The notes beneath the pieces are model-generated. The model was not told the origin of the DNA. It made no database searches and was given only the letters and a program-made list of their open reading frames with translations. Positions 16,665 to 27,071 of a stretch of DNA of 64,000 nt are shown here, in pieces. The DNA is from Gemmatimonadota bacterium (GTDB lineage Bacteria > Gemmatimonadota > Gemmatimonadetes > Longimicrobiales > Gaopeijiaceae), in the NCBI GenBank assembly GCA_028874985.1, contig JAPPGI010000058.1, positions 1 to 64,000 of the forward strand, in the 5' to 3' direction. Numbering within the stretch: position 1 is the stretch's first letter; the number at the start of each line of letters is the position of its first letter. Made by a program: the position numbers and the translations under genes.

Positions 16665-17009
16665 TCAGGTGCTCTCGTCGCCTGCGACACCATTTCCCGG
16701 CTCCGACGCGGAACCGGCCGGAGCCGGGTCGCCACGCGGCTCTGGCCCGTCCGGACCCGCCGGCACGGGTGGGGCCTTCTCCCCTCCGCCCCCATCCGCC
16801 TCCTGGCGCGCCCTTCTCCTGTACTCCTCCGACCGGTGGTCGGTTATGTAGAAGCCATCGCCCCTGAAGAGAAACCCGGCACCCCCCGAGATCAGCCGAT
16901 CGGCCCGGCGTCCACAATCGGGACAGGGTGCCCCGGGCCGGTCGCTCATCCTCTGGAAGACTTCGAATTCGCGGCCGCAATCGCGGCATCGGTACTCGTA
17001 CGTGGGCAT
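16665..17009 (-). CDS. FmdB-type zinc-ribbon protein
   Basis: 114 residues. The N-terminus MPTYEYRCRDCG with CPDCGRRADRL forms a CxxC...CxxC zinc ribbon over about residues 8-35, followed by the family's short GAGFLFRGDGFYITDH segment. The rest (about 75-114) is a disordered Gly/Pro/Ala-rich tail. The family is often described as putative regulatory and its role is undefined. The upstream region (17010-17104) has no other gene, so a promoter for this gene and argS may lie there. Confidence 0.85.
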   Translation of the reverse strand: MPTYEYRCRDCGREFEVFQRMSDRPGAPCPDCGRRADRLISGGAGFLFRGDGFYITDHRSEEYRRRARQEADGGGGEKAPPVPAGPDGPEPRGDPAPAGSASEPGNGVAGDEST

Positions 17010-17104
17010 GGCGCGGGGCCGGGTCGGGGTGTCCTTTCGGGCGGCTCGCAAGCGTTTGCTCGAACAAAAGTAACACGCGCGCCGAGTCCGCCCGCCCGTG
17101 CGTC

Positions 17105-18652
17105 TCAAGGTGGATTGTCGTACGTCCCCCAGACGCTCCTGAGCGCGTCGCTGATCTCCCCGAGCGTTACCCCTCTCTTCACGGCCTCGATCATCACCGG
17201 CAGCATGTTGTCGTCACCGCGGGCGGCCGCGCCTACGTCAGCCAGCGACGCTGCCACCGCTCCCGGGTCCCGTCCCTTCCTGAATGCCGCCAACGCCGCC
17301 GTCTGCCGCGCCTCCAGCTCCCCGAAGTCGGGCCCGGCGGGCGGCTCGTGCGGTTCCCCGGTCGCGTGGCGGTTCACACCCACGACGACGCGCGTCCCGG
17401 CCTCCACCGCAAGCTGGTGCCGGTAGGCGGCGCGGTGGATCTCATCGCGCATGTGGTCGATCGCCTCCGGGGAACCGCCCATCTCCTCGATCCGCCACAT
17501 GAGCGTCAGCGCGTCGGCCTCGACGCGGTCGGTGAGGTGCTCCACGAGGAAGCTGCCACCCAGGGGGTCGGCCCAGGCGGCGACGCCCGACTCCGCCGCG
17601 AGAATCTGCTGGGTCCTCAGCGCCAGCCCGGCCGCCGCCGGGCCGGGCAGCGCCAACGCCTCGTCGTAGCTGTTGGTGTGCAGAGACTGGGTGCCGCCCA
17701 GGACACCCGCCAGCGCCTGGACGGTGACCCGCACCACGTTGTTGAGGGGCTGCTGCGCGGTCAGGGTGGAGCCGCCCGTCTGGGTGTGGAAGCGCAGCCG
17801 GCACGACCTGTCCGAGGCACCGAAGCGTTCCTTCATCACACGCGCCCAGATCCTCCGTGCCGCGCGGAACTTGGCGACCTCCTCGAAGAGGTCGTTGTGC
17901 GCGGCGAAGAAGAAGGAGATGCGGGGCGCGAAATCCTCCAGCGCGATTCCGCGGGCCAGCGCCCGGCGCACGTATTCCACGCCGTTGGACAGGGTGAAGG
18001 CGACCTCCTGGGCCGCCGTCGAGCCGGCTTCGCGCATGTGGTAGCCCGAGACCGAGATCGCGTTCCAGCGGGGCAGTTCGGCCGCCGCGAAGGCCATCAG
18101 GTCGCTCACCAGGCGGAGCGAGGGCCGCACCGGGTAGATGTACGTTCCGCGCGCGACGTACTCCTTGAGGACGTCGTTCTGGACGGTCCCCCGGAGACGG
18201 TCGCGGGACACCCCGGTCTCGTCGGCGACGGCGGTGTAGAGGGCGAGCAGGACCGGGGCCGTCGCGTTGATGGTCATGGAGCACGAGATCCCGCCCAGGT
18301 CGATGCCGCCGAGCAGAGTGCGCATGTCCGCGATGGAGTCGATCGCGACGCCCACCCGGCCCACCTCGCCCGCCGCCATGGCCGCGTCGGAATCGTAGCC
18401 CATCTGCGTCGGAAGGTCGAAGGCGACGGAGAGGCCCGTGGTTCCCCGCTCCAGGAGGAAACGGTAGCGCGCGTTGGTTTCCCCGGCCGTGCCGAAGCCG
18501 GCGTACTGGCGCATCGTCCAGAGCCTTCCCCGGTACATGGAGCGGTAGACGCCCCGGGTGAAGGGGAAGCTCCCCGGCGCGCCCAGATCCTCACCGCCGC
18601 GGAAGCCGTCGGGCGGCCCTTCGAAGAAGGCGGGGGCGTCGTCCCGGCTCAC
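17105..18652 (-). CDS. Methylmalonyl-CoA mutase large-subunit catalytic domain
   Basis: 515 residues, matching the catalytic (alpha) part without the C-terminal B12-binding domain, so a separate small subunit is expected elsewhere. Motifs: [20 protein letters not shown], the substrate barrel [37 protein letters not shown], and [21 protein letters not shown]. It isomerises methylmalonyl-CoA and succinyl-CoA with adenosylcobalamin. It overlaps the biotin-carrier gene by 4 bp, and biotin carboxylase follows in the same transcript, which ties carboxylation of propionyl-CoA to the rearrangement. Other acyl-CoA mutases of this family cannot be excluded. Confidence 0.93.
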   Translation of the reverse strand: MSRDDAPAFFEGPPDGFRGGEDLGAPGSFPFTRGVYRSMYRGRLWTMRQYAGFGTAGETNARYRFLLERGTTGLSVAFDLPTQMGYDSDAAMAAGEVGRVGVAIDSIADMRTLLGGIDLGGISCSMTINATAPVLLALYTAVADETGVSRDRLRGTVQNDVLKEYVARGTYIYPVRPSLRLVSDLMAFAAAELPRWNAISVSGYHMREAGSTAAQEVAFTLSNGVEYVRRALARGIALEDFAPRISFFFAAHNDLFEEVAKFRAARRIWARVMKERFGASDRSCRLRFHTQTGGSTLTAQQPLNNVVRVTVQALAGVLGGTQSLHTNSYDEALALPGPAAAGLALRTQQILAAESGVAAWADPLGGSFLVEHLTDRVEADALTLMWRIEEMGGSPEAIDHMRDEIHRAAYRHQLAVEAGTRVVVGVNRHATGEPHEPPAGPDFGELEARQTAALAAFRKGRDPGAVAASLADVGAAARGDDNMLPVMIEAVKRGVTLGEISDALRSVWGTYDNPP

Positions 18653-19197
18653 GGCGTCTCCGGTTCCCCGAACTCGACCAGCACCTGACCCTTCTCCACC
18701 GCCTCACCCGGTGCGGCCAGCACCCGCGTCACCCTGGCCGCGCCCGGCGCCCGCAACTCGTTCTCCATCTTCATGGCCTCCACGATCAGCACGGTGTCTC
18801 CCGCTTCCACCACCTCGCCCTCGTCCACGGCCACCCCCACGACCAGCCCCGGCATGGGCGCCCTGAGGGACGCGACCTCCGCGCGCCCCCCGGCCGCCGC
18901 CGACAACTCCCGCACTCTGGCCCGGCGCGCATCCAGAACCCGGGCGGGAATGGTCCGGCCATCCACTTCCAACCGCCATTCACCCCCATGGCCACGGCGC
19001 GCAAGCAGCGCGAAGGAGCTGCCGTCGACAAGCAGGGAATGGCCGTGCGGCGGGCCGGCCGCGGCGAGCGATGCCTCGTGCTCGCGGCCTTCCACGGCGA
19101 CCCTGCCGTCCCGGCCCACCTCCACCTCGCAGCGTTCCCCGAGCAGGGAGACCACGTACCGGGCAACCCTCCGCGGACCCTTCGCCGGCGAACTCAT
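18649..19197 (-). CDS. Biotin carboxyl carrier (acyl-CoA carboxylase)
   Basis: 182 residues starting at the ATG at 19197, which overlaps the biotin carboxylase stop as ATGA. The C-terminal 75 residues form a biotinyl domain: [20 protein letters not shown], then the biotinylation motif [13 protein letters not shown] with the target Lys, then [13 protein letters not shown]. The N-terminal half is a small beta domain typical of carriers in propionyl- or methylcrotonyl-CoA carboxylases. It shuttles carboxybiotin between the carboxylase (19194-20711) and a transferase, most likely the one at 21842. Confidence 0.93.
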   Translation of the reverse strand: MSSPAKGPRRVARYVVSLLGERCEVEVGRDGRVAVEGREHEASLAAAGPPHGHSLLVDGSSFALLARRGHGGEWRLEVDGRTIPARVLDARRARVRELSAAAGGRAEVASLRAPMPGLVVGVAVDEGEVVEAGDTVLIVEAMKMENELRAPGAARVTRVLAAPGEAVEKGQVLVEFGEPETP

Positions 19198-20711
19198 CGG
19201 CGCTCGCCGGGCCCAGGTGGCACGGCGGTGCCGACCCCGTGCGCCCACGGCGAAAGAGGACGGCCGGTTCGGCGGATGCGCGAGGCCGTTCCGTTTCCGC
19301 GCCTCCCGTGCTCGAGAAGCGCCGCCGCCACCACCAGCGCCTCGCGGCCGGCCGCCGGGACGTCCGCGGCGAAGAGCTCCGGGTGCTCTTCCAGGTAGGC
19401 GGTCGATAGCCGTCCGGCCAGGAAATCCGGCTCCTCCATGATCCGTGCGAGGAGGGGTGTGCCGGTGGAAACACCTCCGATCCTCAACTCTCCCAGCGCC
19501 CGCCTCATGCGCCGCACCGCCACCCCGCGGTCGGCGCCGTGCGTGATCAGCTTGCCGAGGAGGGGATCGTAGTGAAGGCCGACTTCGGTGCCCGCGGCGA
19601 TTCCGCCGTCCCACCGCACCCCCGGACCGCCGGGAACCTCCAGCTCACTGACGACGCCTGTCGCCGGCAGGAATCCCTCGAAGGGGGACTCGCTGGTGAT
19701 CCGGCACTCGATGGCGTGCCCCTCCAGGGGGATTCCCCGCCGCCGGAGCGGCAACGCCTCGCCCGAGGCGACCCGAAACTGCCATTCGACCAGATCGACG
19801 CTCGTGACCATCTCGGTGACCGGGTGCTCCACCTGCAGGCGCGTGTTCATCTCCAGGAAGAAGAACTCGCCGTCCCGGTGCAGGAACTCGACCGTGCCCG
19901 CCCCGACGTAGTCCACCGCCCGGGCCGCTCGCACCGCGGCCTCCCCCATCCGCCGCCGCTCCGCGGGGTCCAGCAGCGCCGACGGCGCCTCTTCGACCAG
20001 CTTCTGGTGGCGTCGCTGGATGGAGCACTCGCGCTCGTGCAGGTGCACCACGTTGCCGTGCGTGTCGCCGAAGAGCTGAACCTCGATGTGGCGGGGGCGT
20101 TCCAGGTACCGCTCCACGTATACGCTGCCGTCGCCGAATGCGGCTTCGGCCTCACGCACCGCGCCCGCGAGGGCGCCGGGGATGTCCTTCGCCCGCCGGA
20201 CCACGCGCATCCCTTTGCCGCCCCCGCCCGCGGACGCCTTGAGCACCACGGGGAAGCCCGTCGCCCCGGCCGCCCGGCGCGCCTCGTCCGCCGAGGCCAG
20301 CGGTGTGGTGGTCCCCGGCACCACCGGAACTCCCGCCGCCTCCATCCTCCGGCGCGCCTCGGTCTTGTCGCCCATGGCCCGGATCGTCGCCGCCGACGGT
20401 CCCACGAAGACGAGCCCGGCGTCCGTCACGGCCTCGGCGAAGTCCGCGCGCTCGGCCAGGAAGCCGTAGCCGGGGTGGACGGCGCGCGCGTTCGCCCGCC
20501 GGGCCACCTCGAGCAGTCCGGCGATGTTCAGGTAGCTCTCGGCGGCCGGGGCGGGACCGATCGGGTAGGCTTCGTCCGCGTGGAGCACGTGGGGAGCGCC
20601 CCGGTCGGGTTCGGAGAAGACCGCGACGGTGCGGATCCCGAGCTCGCGGGCCGCGCGAATGACGCGGAGCGCGATCTCCCCCCGGTTGGCGACCAGTACG
20701 GATTCGAGCAA
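19194..20711 (-). CDS. Biotin carboxylase subunit of acyl-CoA carboxylase
   Basis: 505 residues. It carboxylates biotin using ATP and bicarbonate. The N-terminal LVANRGEIALRVIRAA, HPGYGFLAER, the ATP-grasp loop KASAGGGGKGMRVV (about residue 160), HERECSIQRRHQKLVEEAPS and EMNTRLQVEHPVTEMV are all present. The C-terminal 50 residues diverge and are Arg/Gly-rich. Operon partners are the biotin carrier and the mutase. With the transferase at 21842 this makes a complete propionyl-CoA-type carboxylase. Confidence 0.95.
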   Translation of the reverse strand: MLESVLVANRGEIALRVIRAARELGIRTVAVFSEPDRGAPHVLHADEAYPIGPAPAAESYLNIAGLLEVARRANARAVHPGYGFLAERADFAEAVTDAGLVFVGPSAATIRAMGDKTEARRRMEAAGVPVVPGTTTPLASADEARRAAGATGFPVVLKASAGGGGKGMRVVRRAKDIPGALAGAVREAEAAFGDGSVYVERYLERPRHIEVQLFGDTHGNVVHLHERECSIQRRHQKLVEEAPSALLDPAERRRMGEAAVRAARAVDYVGAGTVEFLHRDGEFFFLEMNTRLQVEHPVTEMVTSVDLVEWQFRVASGEALPLRRRGIPLEGHAIECRITSESPFEGFLPATGVVSELEVPGGPGVRWDGGIAAGTEVGLHYDPLLGKLITHGADRGVAVRRMRRALGELRIGGVSTGTPLLARIMEEPDFLAGRLSTAYLEEHPELFAADVPAAGREALVVAAALLEHGRRGNGTASRIRRTGRPLSPWAHGVGTAVPPGPGERR

Positions 20712-20845
20712 AGCCGCCCCTCCCGGGAGCCGGGCGAATGTCAGCCGGCGGGTGGCGGCGCCCGATGCGATGCGCGCCGCCGTCCGCCGGCCGAATGAGT
20801 GGTACGGGCAGCCGGTCCGCGGCAGGTGCGGCGGACCGGCGGGTG

Positions 20846-21721
20846 TCAGCTAATGGTACCCGTTGCCGTGGTCTCCGCGCCATCGCGCCAGATCCGGAAC
20901 CGGATCTCTTCGTCGTCCTCGTAGGAGGAGAGAATGCGGTCGAGCTTGGCGATGTCGCCGACCCTCCGTCCGTCGACCGCGACGATCACGTCGCCGGGCC
21001 TCAGCCCCAGTGTGGAGTCGTCATCGACATCCGCGACCAGAACGCCCTCCTCCGTCCCGAAGTAGGAGCCGAGTTCGGGATTGAGTTCCAGGAGGTCGAG
21101 GCCGTGGCCCCCCTGCCAGCGGCCGCCCAGGCGAAACTCGTAGCTTCGGGGGGGAAAGCGAATTGAGGCTGACAACCGCTCGGGGATTTCGAGCGTGCGG
21201 AGGCGCGCGCCGAGTTCCCGCAACGTCTCGGCGTGTTCGAGGACGACTTGCTCCGGCCATGCCCGGGGAACCACCGTAAGGTTCAGCGTCTCCCCATCCC
21301 GGCGCACCGTCACTTCCACCGCCTCGCCTTCGGGCACCTCTTTCAGCAGAGCCCGCAGCCGCCGCTCGCGGAGGGATCCGCCGATGGGCAAACCGCGTTT
21401 CGCTTCGTCCTCCAGCGGTTCGGCCAGCTCGCGCCCGTCGATCCGCACGATGATGTCGTCTCTCCTGATCCCGGCCGCTTCCGCCGGCCAGTCCTCCATC
21501 ACCCGAGTCACCCGCAGTCCACTCCGGCCCATGGTTTCAACATAGACGCCCAGGATCGGCCTGGTGTCCATCTCGTTCTCGTAGTACCGGACAATGGGGT
21601 AGCTCTCCTCCTCCTCTTCCTGCGCCGCGCCCACCGCCGTCCACGCCGGCACGGCCACGAGCGCCAGCGCCGCAAGTCTCCCCCACTCGGTGAACCGTGT
21701 CACTGCTGTCTTCCGGGCCAT
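20846..21721 (-). CDS. Exported protein with two PDZ domains
   Basis: 291 residues with a Sec signal (LAALALVAVPAWTAVGAAQ) followed by an acidic run. The first PDZ domain is at about residues 55-150 (LGVYVETMGRSGLRVTRVMED, then DDIIVRIDGREL). The second is at about 215-290 (GVLVADVDDDSTLGLRPGD, VIVAVDGRRV). No protease domain is visible, so it is probably a periplasmic adaptor rather than an HtrA-type enzyme. It lies between the carboxylase transferase gene and biotin carboxylase on the same strand, separated by gaps of 120 and 134 bp, so the link may be only positional. Confidence 0.82.
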   Translation of the reverse strand: MARKTAVTRFTEWGRLAALALVAVPAWTAVGAAQEEEEESYPIVRYYENEMDTRPILGVYVETMGRSGLRVTRVMEDWPAEAAGIRRDDIIVRIDGRELAEPLEDEAKRGLPIGGSLRERRLRALLKEVPEGEAVEVTVRRDGETLNLTVVPRAWPEQVVLEHAETLRELGARLRTLEIPERLSASIRFPPRSYEFRLGGRWQGGHGLDLLELNPELGSYFGTEEGVLVADVDDDSTLGLRPGDVIVAVDGRRVGDIAKLDRILSSYEDDEEIRFRIWRDGAETTATGTIS

Positions 21722-21799
21722 ATCGCGTTCTCCCTTGTGTTGACGGGTTCCGGTCCCGCGGCTCCGCGGCTCGGCGAAGCCGCCCTGCTACAACCCCTT

Positions 21800-21841
21800 G
21801 AGACGCGGACGGCCGTCCCCGGGTTGCCCCCGGGGCCCGTC

Positions 21842-21843
<2 letters not shown>
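21800..21843 (-). terminator. Strong GC hairpin after the carboxyltransferase gene
   Basis: CCCCGGG (21817-21823) and CCCGGGG (21829-21835) form a perfect 7-bp stem with a 5-nt loop. The outer arms GAGACG (21800-21805) and CGTCTC (21838-21843) extend it. The outer arm overlaps the stop codon of the carboxyltransferase gene. No T-tract follows on the minus strand, so it is terminator-like or 3'-stabilising rather than a classical intrinsic terminator. Confidence 0.5.
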
Positions 21844-23386
<1,543 letters not shown>

Positions 23387-23412
23387 CCCCGGCCGGGGTA
23401 CGCGACCGCGGT

Positions 23413-24747
23413 TCACCGGGTGGGCGGATGAATCGACGGGACCGACCGGCCCGGGGACGGGTTCGGCGGAACGGCCGCGTCCACCGCATGCAGGGCGCCC
23501 TGGAAGATACGAACGGGAAAATATCGGCGCGTGAGGCGGCCGTCGGCAAAGGCGTACGTCCCGGTGGCACCCTCGAAAAGGCCGATCCGTTCCAGCGTGG
23601 CCGCAACCTCCGCCGGCTCGAGCGCGCCCTCGTTGTACGCACCCAGCGCCATCCGCAGCAGATCGAAGCCGGTAGCCGGAACCGAGCTGTTGAGCGACCT
23701 GCGAAAAAGGGTCTCGTACGCCGCAACGAACTCCGTCGGCGGCTCGCGCGGCTCGCCGGGAGGCGCGGTGCTCAGGGCAACGACACCGTCGGTATGCCGT
23801 CGCGCCACCCCGTCGACAACCGACGGCGCGGTCCATCCCGCCGTGCCGGCGACCTGCACGTCCGTTTCGTCAAGTCCGAAGAAGGCGATCTGGGGAGCCA
23901 GGAGTTCCAGATCGGAGGGTGGCGCCGCCACTACCAGCAACGAAGGCTCCAGGGACTTCACCTCCAGGAGGGGTTTCTCGAAGGTGGTGGTACCGGGGGC
24001 ATAGCGTATCCGTCGGCGAACGACGCCTCCCAACGATACGAAGGAACGCTGGAACGCGTCCATTTCGACGCCCTCGCGCGGACTGCGGGGGTGTACGATG
24101 ACAGCGTTCGCGAAGCCCAGTTCCCACACGGTCCGCGACAGGATCCTCCCCGCCTGCGGATCTCCCGCGCCGATGCTGTACACGCCGCTGCGCCCGTAGG
24201 GAATCTGCCTGACGGTAGGCGAGAAGAACGCCATGTCGCGGGGCGCGGCTCGTGCCGCGGCACCCATGTTGTCGGCATCGAGCGGACCAAGAATGGCGAG
24301 CGCCCCCCGCGTCACGAGGGCAGCCGTACCGCGAACGCTCCCGGACGCCGTACCCTGGTTGTCCTCAACCACGAGTTCCACGCGGAGGCCGGCCTCCCGG
24401 GCAAGCAGCACCCCGATTTCCAGACCTTCGATGAAGAGGCGCGCGTACTCGCGCAGCGAAGGCGGTCCCGAGACCGGCAGCACCGCCCCGATCACGAGGT
24501 CGGCGGGCTCCTCCTCCGCGGAATCACGCTGCGGCCCGGCCTCCGCCTGCTCCGGACCGGCCGTGTCCGCGGGCAGCCGGTCGAATTCCCCGCCCCCCCA
24601 GCCGGCCGAGCCGGTCCCGGCCGCGGCTGCGCCGGCCGGATCCGGCCGACCGGGAATACCGATGGTACAGGCGAACGCCGAATTGATCATCAGGCCCGCC
24701 ACGAACAGACGCACCACCGGTGCCGCGGACCCGGCATCCGGACTCAC
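23413..24747 (-). CDS. Periplasmic ligand-binding lipoprotein (type 1 SBP fold)
   Basis: 444 residues from a GTG at 24747 with GGGAG upstream. The N-terminus is a short hydrophobic signal with a Cys (SAFAC), suggesting a lipoprotein, then a disordered Gly/Ala/Pro linker. From about residue 75 the fold is that of branched-chain amino-acid or LpoA-like binding proteins: [49 protein letters not shown], then [19 protein letters not shown]. No permease genes are adjacent, so it may sense or present a ligand rather than serve an ABC importer. It follows rpsA by 88 bp on the same strand. Confidence 0.75.
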   Translation of the reverse strand: MSPDAGSAAPVVRLFVAGLMINSAFACTIGIPGRPDPAGAAAAGTGSAGWGGGEFDRLPADTAGPEQAEAGPQRDSAEEEPADLVIGAVLPVSGPPSLREYARLFIEGLEIGVLLAREAGLRVELVVEDNQGTASGSVRGTAALVTRGALAILGPLDADNMGAAARAAPRDMAFFSPTVRQIPYGRSGVYSIGAGDPQAGRILSRTVWELGFANAVIVHPRSPREGVEMDAFQRSFVSLGGVVRRRIRYAPGTTTFEKPLLEVKSLEPSLLVVAAPPSDLELLAPQIAFFGLDETDVQVAGTAGWTAPSVVDGVARRHTDGVVALSTAPPGEPREPPTEFVAAYETLFRRSLNSSVPATGFDLLRMALGAYNEGALEPAEVAATLERIGLFEGATGTYAFADGRLTRRYFPVRIFQGALHAVDAAVPPNPSPGRSVPSIHPPTR

Positions 24748-24835
24748 AACGCGCTCCCGGCCGTCCACGGAACGATCCCGCGTCGCACCGGGGGTGACGA
24801 AGGTGGGGGGGCGGCGGTCTGTTCCCCCTCGGTTC

Positions 24836-26842
24836 CTATTCTTCCGTTCGCTCCTCTTGCTCATCGGCGTCGACGGGCTCGGCTGTGTCGGCAGGTTCGG
24901 CGGCTCCGGTCGGCTCGGCGGCGTCAGGGGGCTCGGCGGCCGCGGCGGACTCGGCTGTGTCCGCAGGTTCGTCGGCGGCCGCCTCATCCGGCACCGGGGC
25001 CGCCTCCGCCTCGGCAGCGTGATCGGCCTCGCGTGGCCCAGCGTCCTCACGGTCTTCATCGGACCCCGCGGCTTCGTCCGGCCCGGCGGACTCGTCGGCT
25101 TCGACGGCCTCCTCCCCGGCGTCCCTCCGTCGCCGCGCGGGCGGCTCGACGACCTCGAGAACGATGCGCCGGTCGGAGGCGTCCGAGGATATCACACGCA
25201 GCGACACCGTGTCGCCGGCCTGGAAATGGTCGTCCAGGGCGTTGGCCGGGACGCCGGTATGGGAGCCGGGCACGAAGCCTTCCACATCGTCTCCCAGATC
25301 CACCACGACACCCCTGTCCTGGAGTCGCGCGACACGGGCATCAGTTTCGTACCCCTTGGAGAACCGCGTCACCAACCCCGGCCAGGGGTCTTCGTGCAGC
25401 TGCTTGATGCCTAGGGAGATACGCTTGTTGTCCGAGTCCACGTCCAGCACCATGACCTCGACCTGCTCGCCCTTCCGGACCACCTCCGAGGGGTGTTCCA
25501 CGCGGCGGGTCCAACTCATGTCCGAAACGTGAACGAGTCCGTCTATCCCCGCCTCGATCTCCACGAACGCCCCGAAGGAGGTGAGGTTCCGTACGGTTCC
25601 CGTGAGCCGTGTACCCGTCGGGTACTTCAGCGGCAGAGCGAGCCAGGGGTCCTCCTCGATCTGCTTCATTCCGAGCGAGATCTTCTCCTCCTTCGGATCG
25701 ACCTTGAGCACGACCGCCTCGATCTCGTCTCCGATCGCCACGAGCTTGGAGGGGTGACGCACGTTGCGCGTCCAGGACATCTCCGAGATGTGCACGAGCC
25801 CCTCGACGCCCTTCTGCAGCTCCACGAAGGCTCCATAGTTGGTGATCGACACGATCTTGCCGCGCACCCTTGCGCCCACGGGATAGCGGTCCTCGATGTC
25901 CGTCCAGGGGTATGGCAGCAGCTGCTTGAGACCCAGGGAGATACGCTCGCGTTCCCAATCGATGTCGAGCACCTTGACATCCAGCCGGCCACCGATCCTG
26001 ACCACCTCCGACGGATGTCCGACCCGTCCCCAGGACATGTCGGTGATGTGCAGCAGCCCGTCCAGTCCACCGAGGTCGATGAAGGCGCCGAAGTCGGTGA
26101 TGTTCTTCACAATGCCTTCCCGGACCTGTCCCGTGAGCAGCTCCTTGACCAGAGTGGACCGCTTCCTCTTGCGCTCGTGCTCCAGAATCACCCGGCGGGA
26201 CACGACGATGTTGCGACGCCGCTTGTTGAGCTTGATGATCATGAACTCGTACGTATCGCCGATCAGGTCCTCGATATTGGGAACCCGCCTGAGTGCGATC
26301 TGCGAGCCGGGCAGGAAGGCGTCCACCCCCATGATGTCGACGGTGACGCCGCCCTTGATCTTGCGGGTCAGCAGGCCCTTGACGGGGCGGTCGTTCTCGT
26401 ATGCCTCCTTGATCAGCTCCCAGACGCGCAGGAAGTCCGCCTTCTTCTTGGACAGGACGACCACGCCGTCCTCGTCCTCGAGGCTCTCGAGAAGCACCTC
26501 CACTTCACGCCCGGGCTCGACCTCATCCGGATCCTTGAACTCCTCGAGCGGAACGGCGCCCTCGCTCTTGAAGCCGAATTCGAGGATGACCGTGGACTCG
26601 CTGGTCCGCAGCACTCGGGCCTGTACGATCTGGCCCTCGCGGATATCGCCGGCGGCGGTGCGATGCTCGTCGAGCATGGCCTCGAAGGCGTCCCGGGAGA
26701 CGTCGAGGATCTCTTCGCCGTAGGGGTCGTGGAGCAGTTCCGGCGAGATTTCATCCGAGGGAATCGTGCCCGCGGGATGGGAAGCGGCGGAAGGGCCGGG
26801 GGGGGCGTCGGTCGCCGACTGGGGATCCTGGGGTTCGTTCAT
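24836..26842 (-). CDS. rpsA: 30S ribosomal protein S1 with long acidic tail
   Basis: 668 residues. Six S1 (OB-fold) domains follow each other between about residues 70 and 545. The four central ones carry clear signatures such as GIVKNITDFGAFIDLGGLDG, GKIVSITNYGAFVELQKG and GTVRNLTSFGAFVEIEAG. The first two domains are more diverged, as usual. After about residue 550 comes a tail of some 115 residues made of Ala, Glu, Asp and Pro with near-repeats of AEPADTAEP. It binds mRNA on the small subunit. It follows the cmk half of the aroA-cmk fusion, the classical cmk-rpsA neighbourhood. Confidence 0.95.
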   Translation of the reverse strand: MNEPQDPQSATDAPPGPSAASHPAGTIPSDEISPELLHDPYGEEILDVSRDAFEAMLDEHRTAAGDIREGQIVQARVLRTSESTVILEFGFKSEGAVPLEEFKDPDEVEPGREVEVLLESLEDEDGVVVLSKKKADFLRVWELIKEAYENDRPVKGLLTRKIKGGVTVDIMGVDAFLPGSQIALRRVPNIEDLIGDTYEFMIIKLNKRRRNIVVSRRVILEHERKRKRSTLVKELLTGQVREGIVKNITDFGAFIDLGGLDGLLHITDMSWGRVGHPSEVVRIGGRLDVKVLDIDWERERISLGLKQLLPYPWTDIEDRYPVGARVRGKIVSITNYGAFVELQKGVEGLVHISEMSWTRNVRHPSKLVAIGDEIEAVVLKVDPKEEKISLGMKQIEEDPWLALPLKYPTGTRLTGTVRNLTSFGAFVEIEAGIDGLVHVSDMSWTRRVEHPSEVVRKGEQVEVMVLDVDSDNKRISLGIKQLHEDPWPGLVTRFSKGYETDARVARLQDRGVVVDLGDDVEGFVPGSHTGVPANALDDHFQAGDTVSLRVISSDASDRRIVLEVVEPPARRRRDAGEEAVEADESAGPDEAAGSDEDREDAGPREADHAAEAEAAPVPDEAAADEPADTAESAAAAEPPDAAEPTGAAEPADTAEPVDADEQEERTEE

Positions 26843-27042
26843 TTGCGCATCGCCAGCAGGCAGCTAGCGCTCCGGTTACCACTCCGGCTCGGCGGGAGGC
26901 GCGGGCAAGCCGGGTTGAATGATGGGGTTGCGGCTCACAGGCCCGGCCCGCGGGGCCCGGAACCGCTTCGTCTTCTTCGCCGTCTGCCGAACGGACGCCC
27001 GCCAGCGGTGCCGACTCTGCCGGGGTCCCGACAGGGTACAGA

Positions 27043-27071
27043 TTTAAATGATAGCGGAAATCGAATCTCAA
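27043..27071 (-). promoter_or_regulatory. Candidate promoter for rpsA
   Basis: On the minus strand, TTGAGA (27071-27066) is followed after 17 nt by TTTAAA (27048-27043) in a locally AT-rich patch. It would give a leader of about 190 nt before rpsA, long enough for feedback control by S1. The rest of the 225-bp gap (26843-27067) is GC-rich, with GGGCCC-type short palindromes and no further gene. Confidence 0.4.

Noticed and set aside
24748..24835. Further copy of the dispersed repeat suggested by GTCCACGGA
   Set aside because: Only about nine bases match; the rest does not align with copies A or B.
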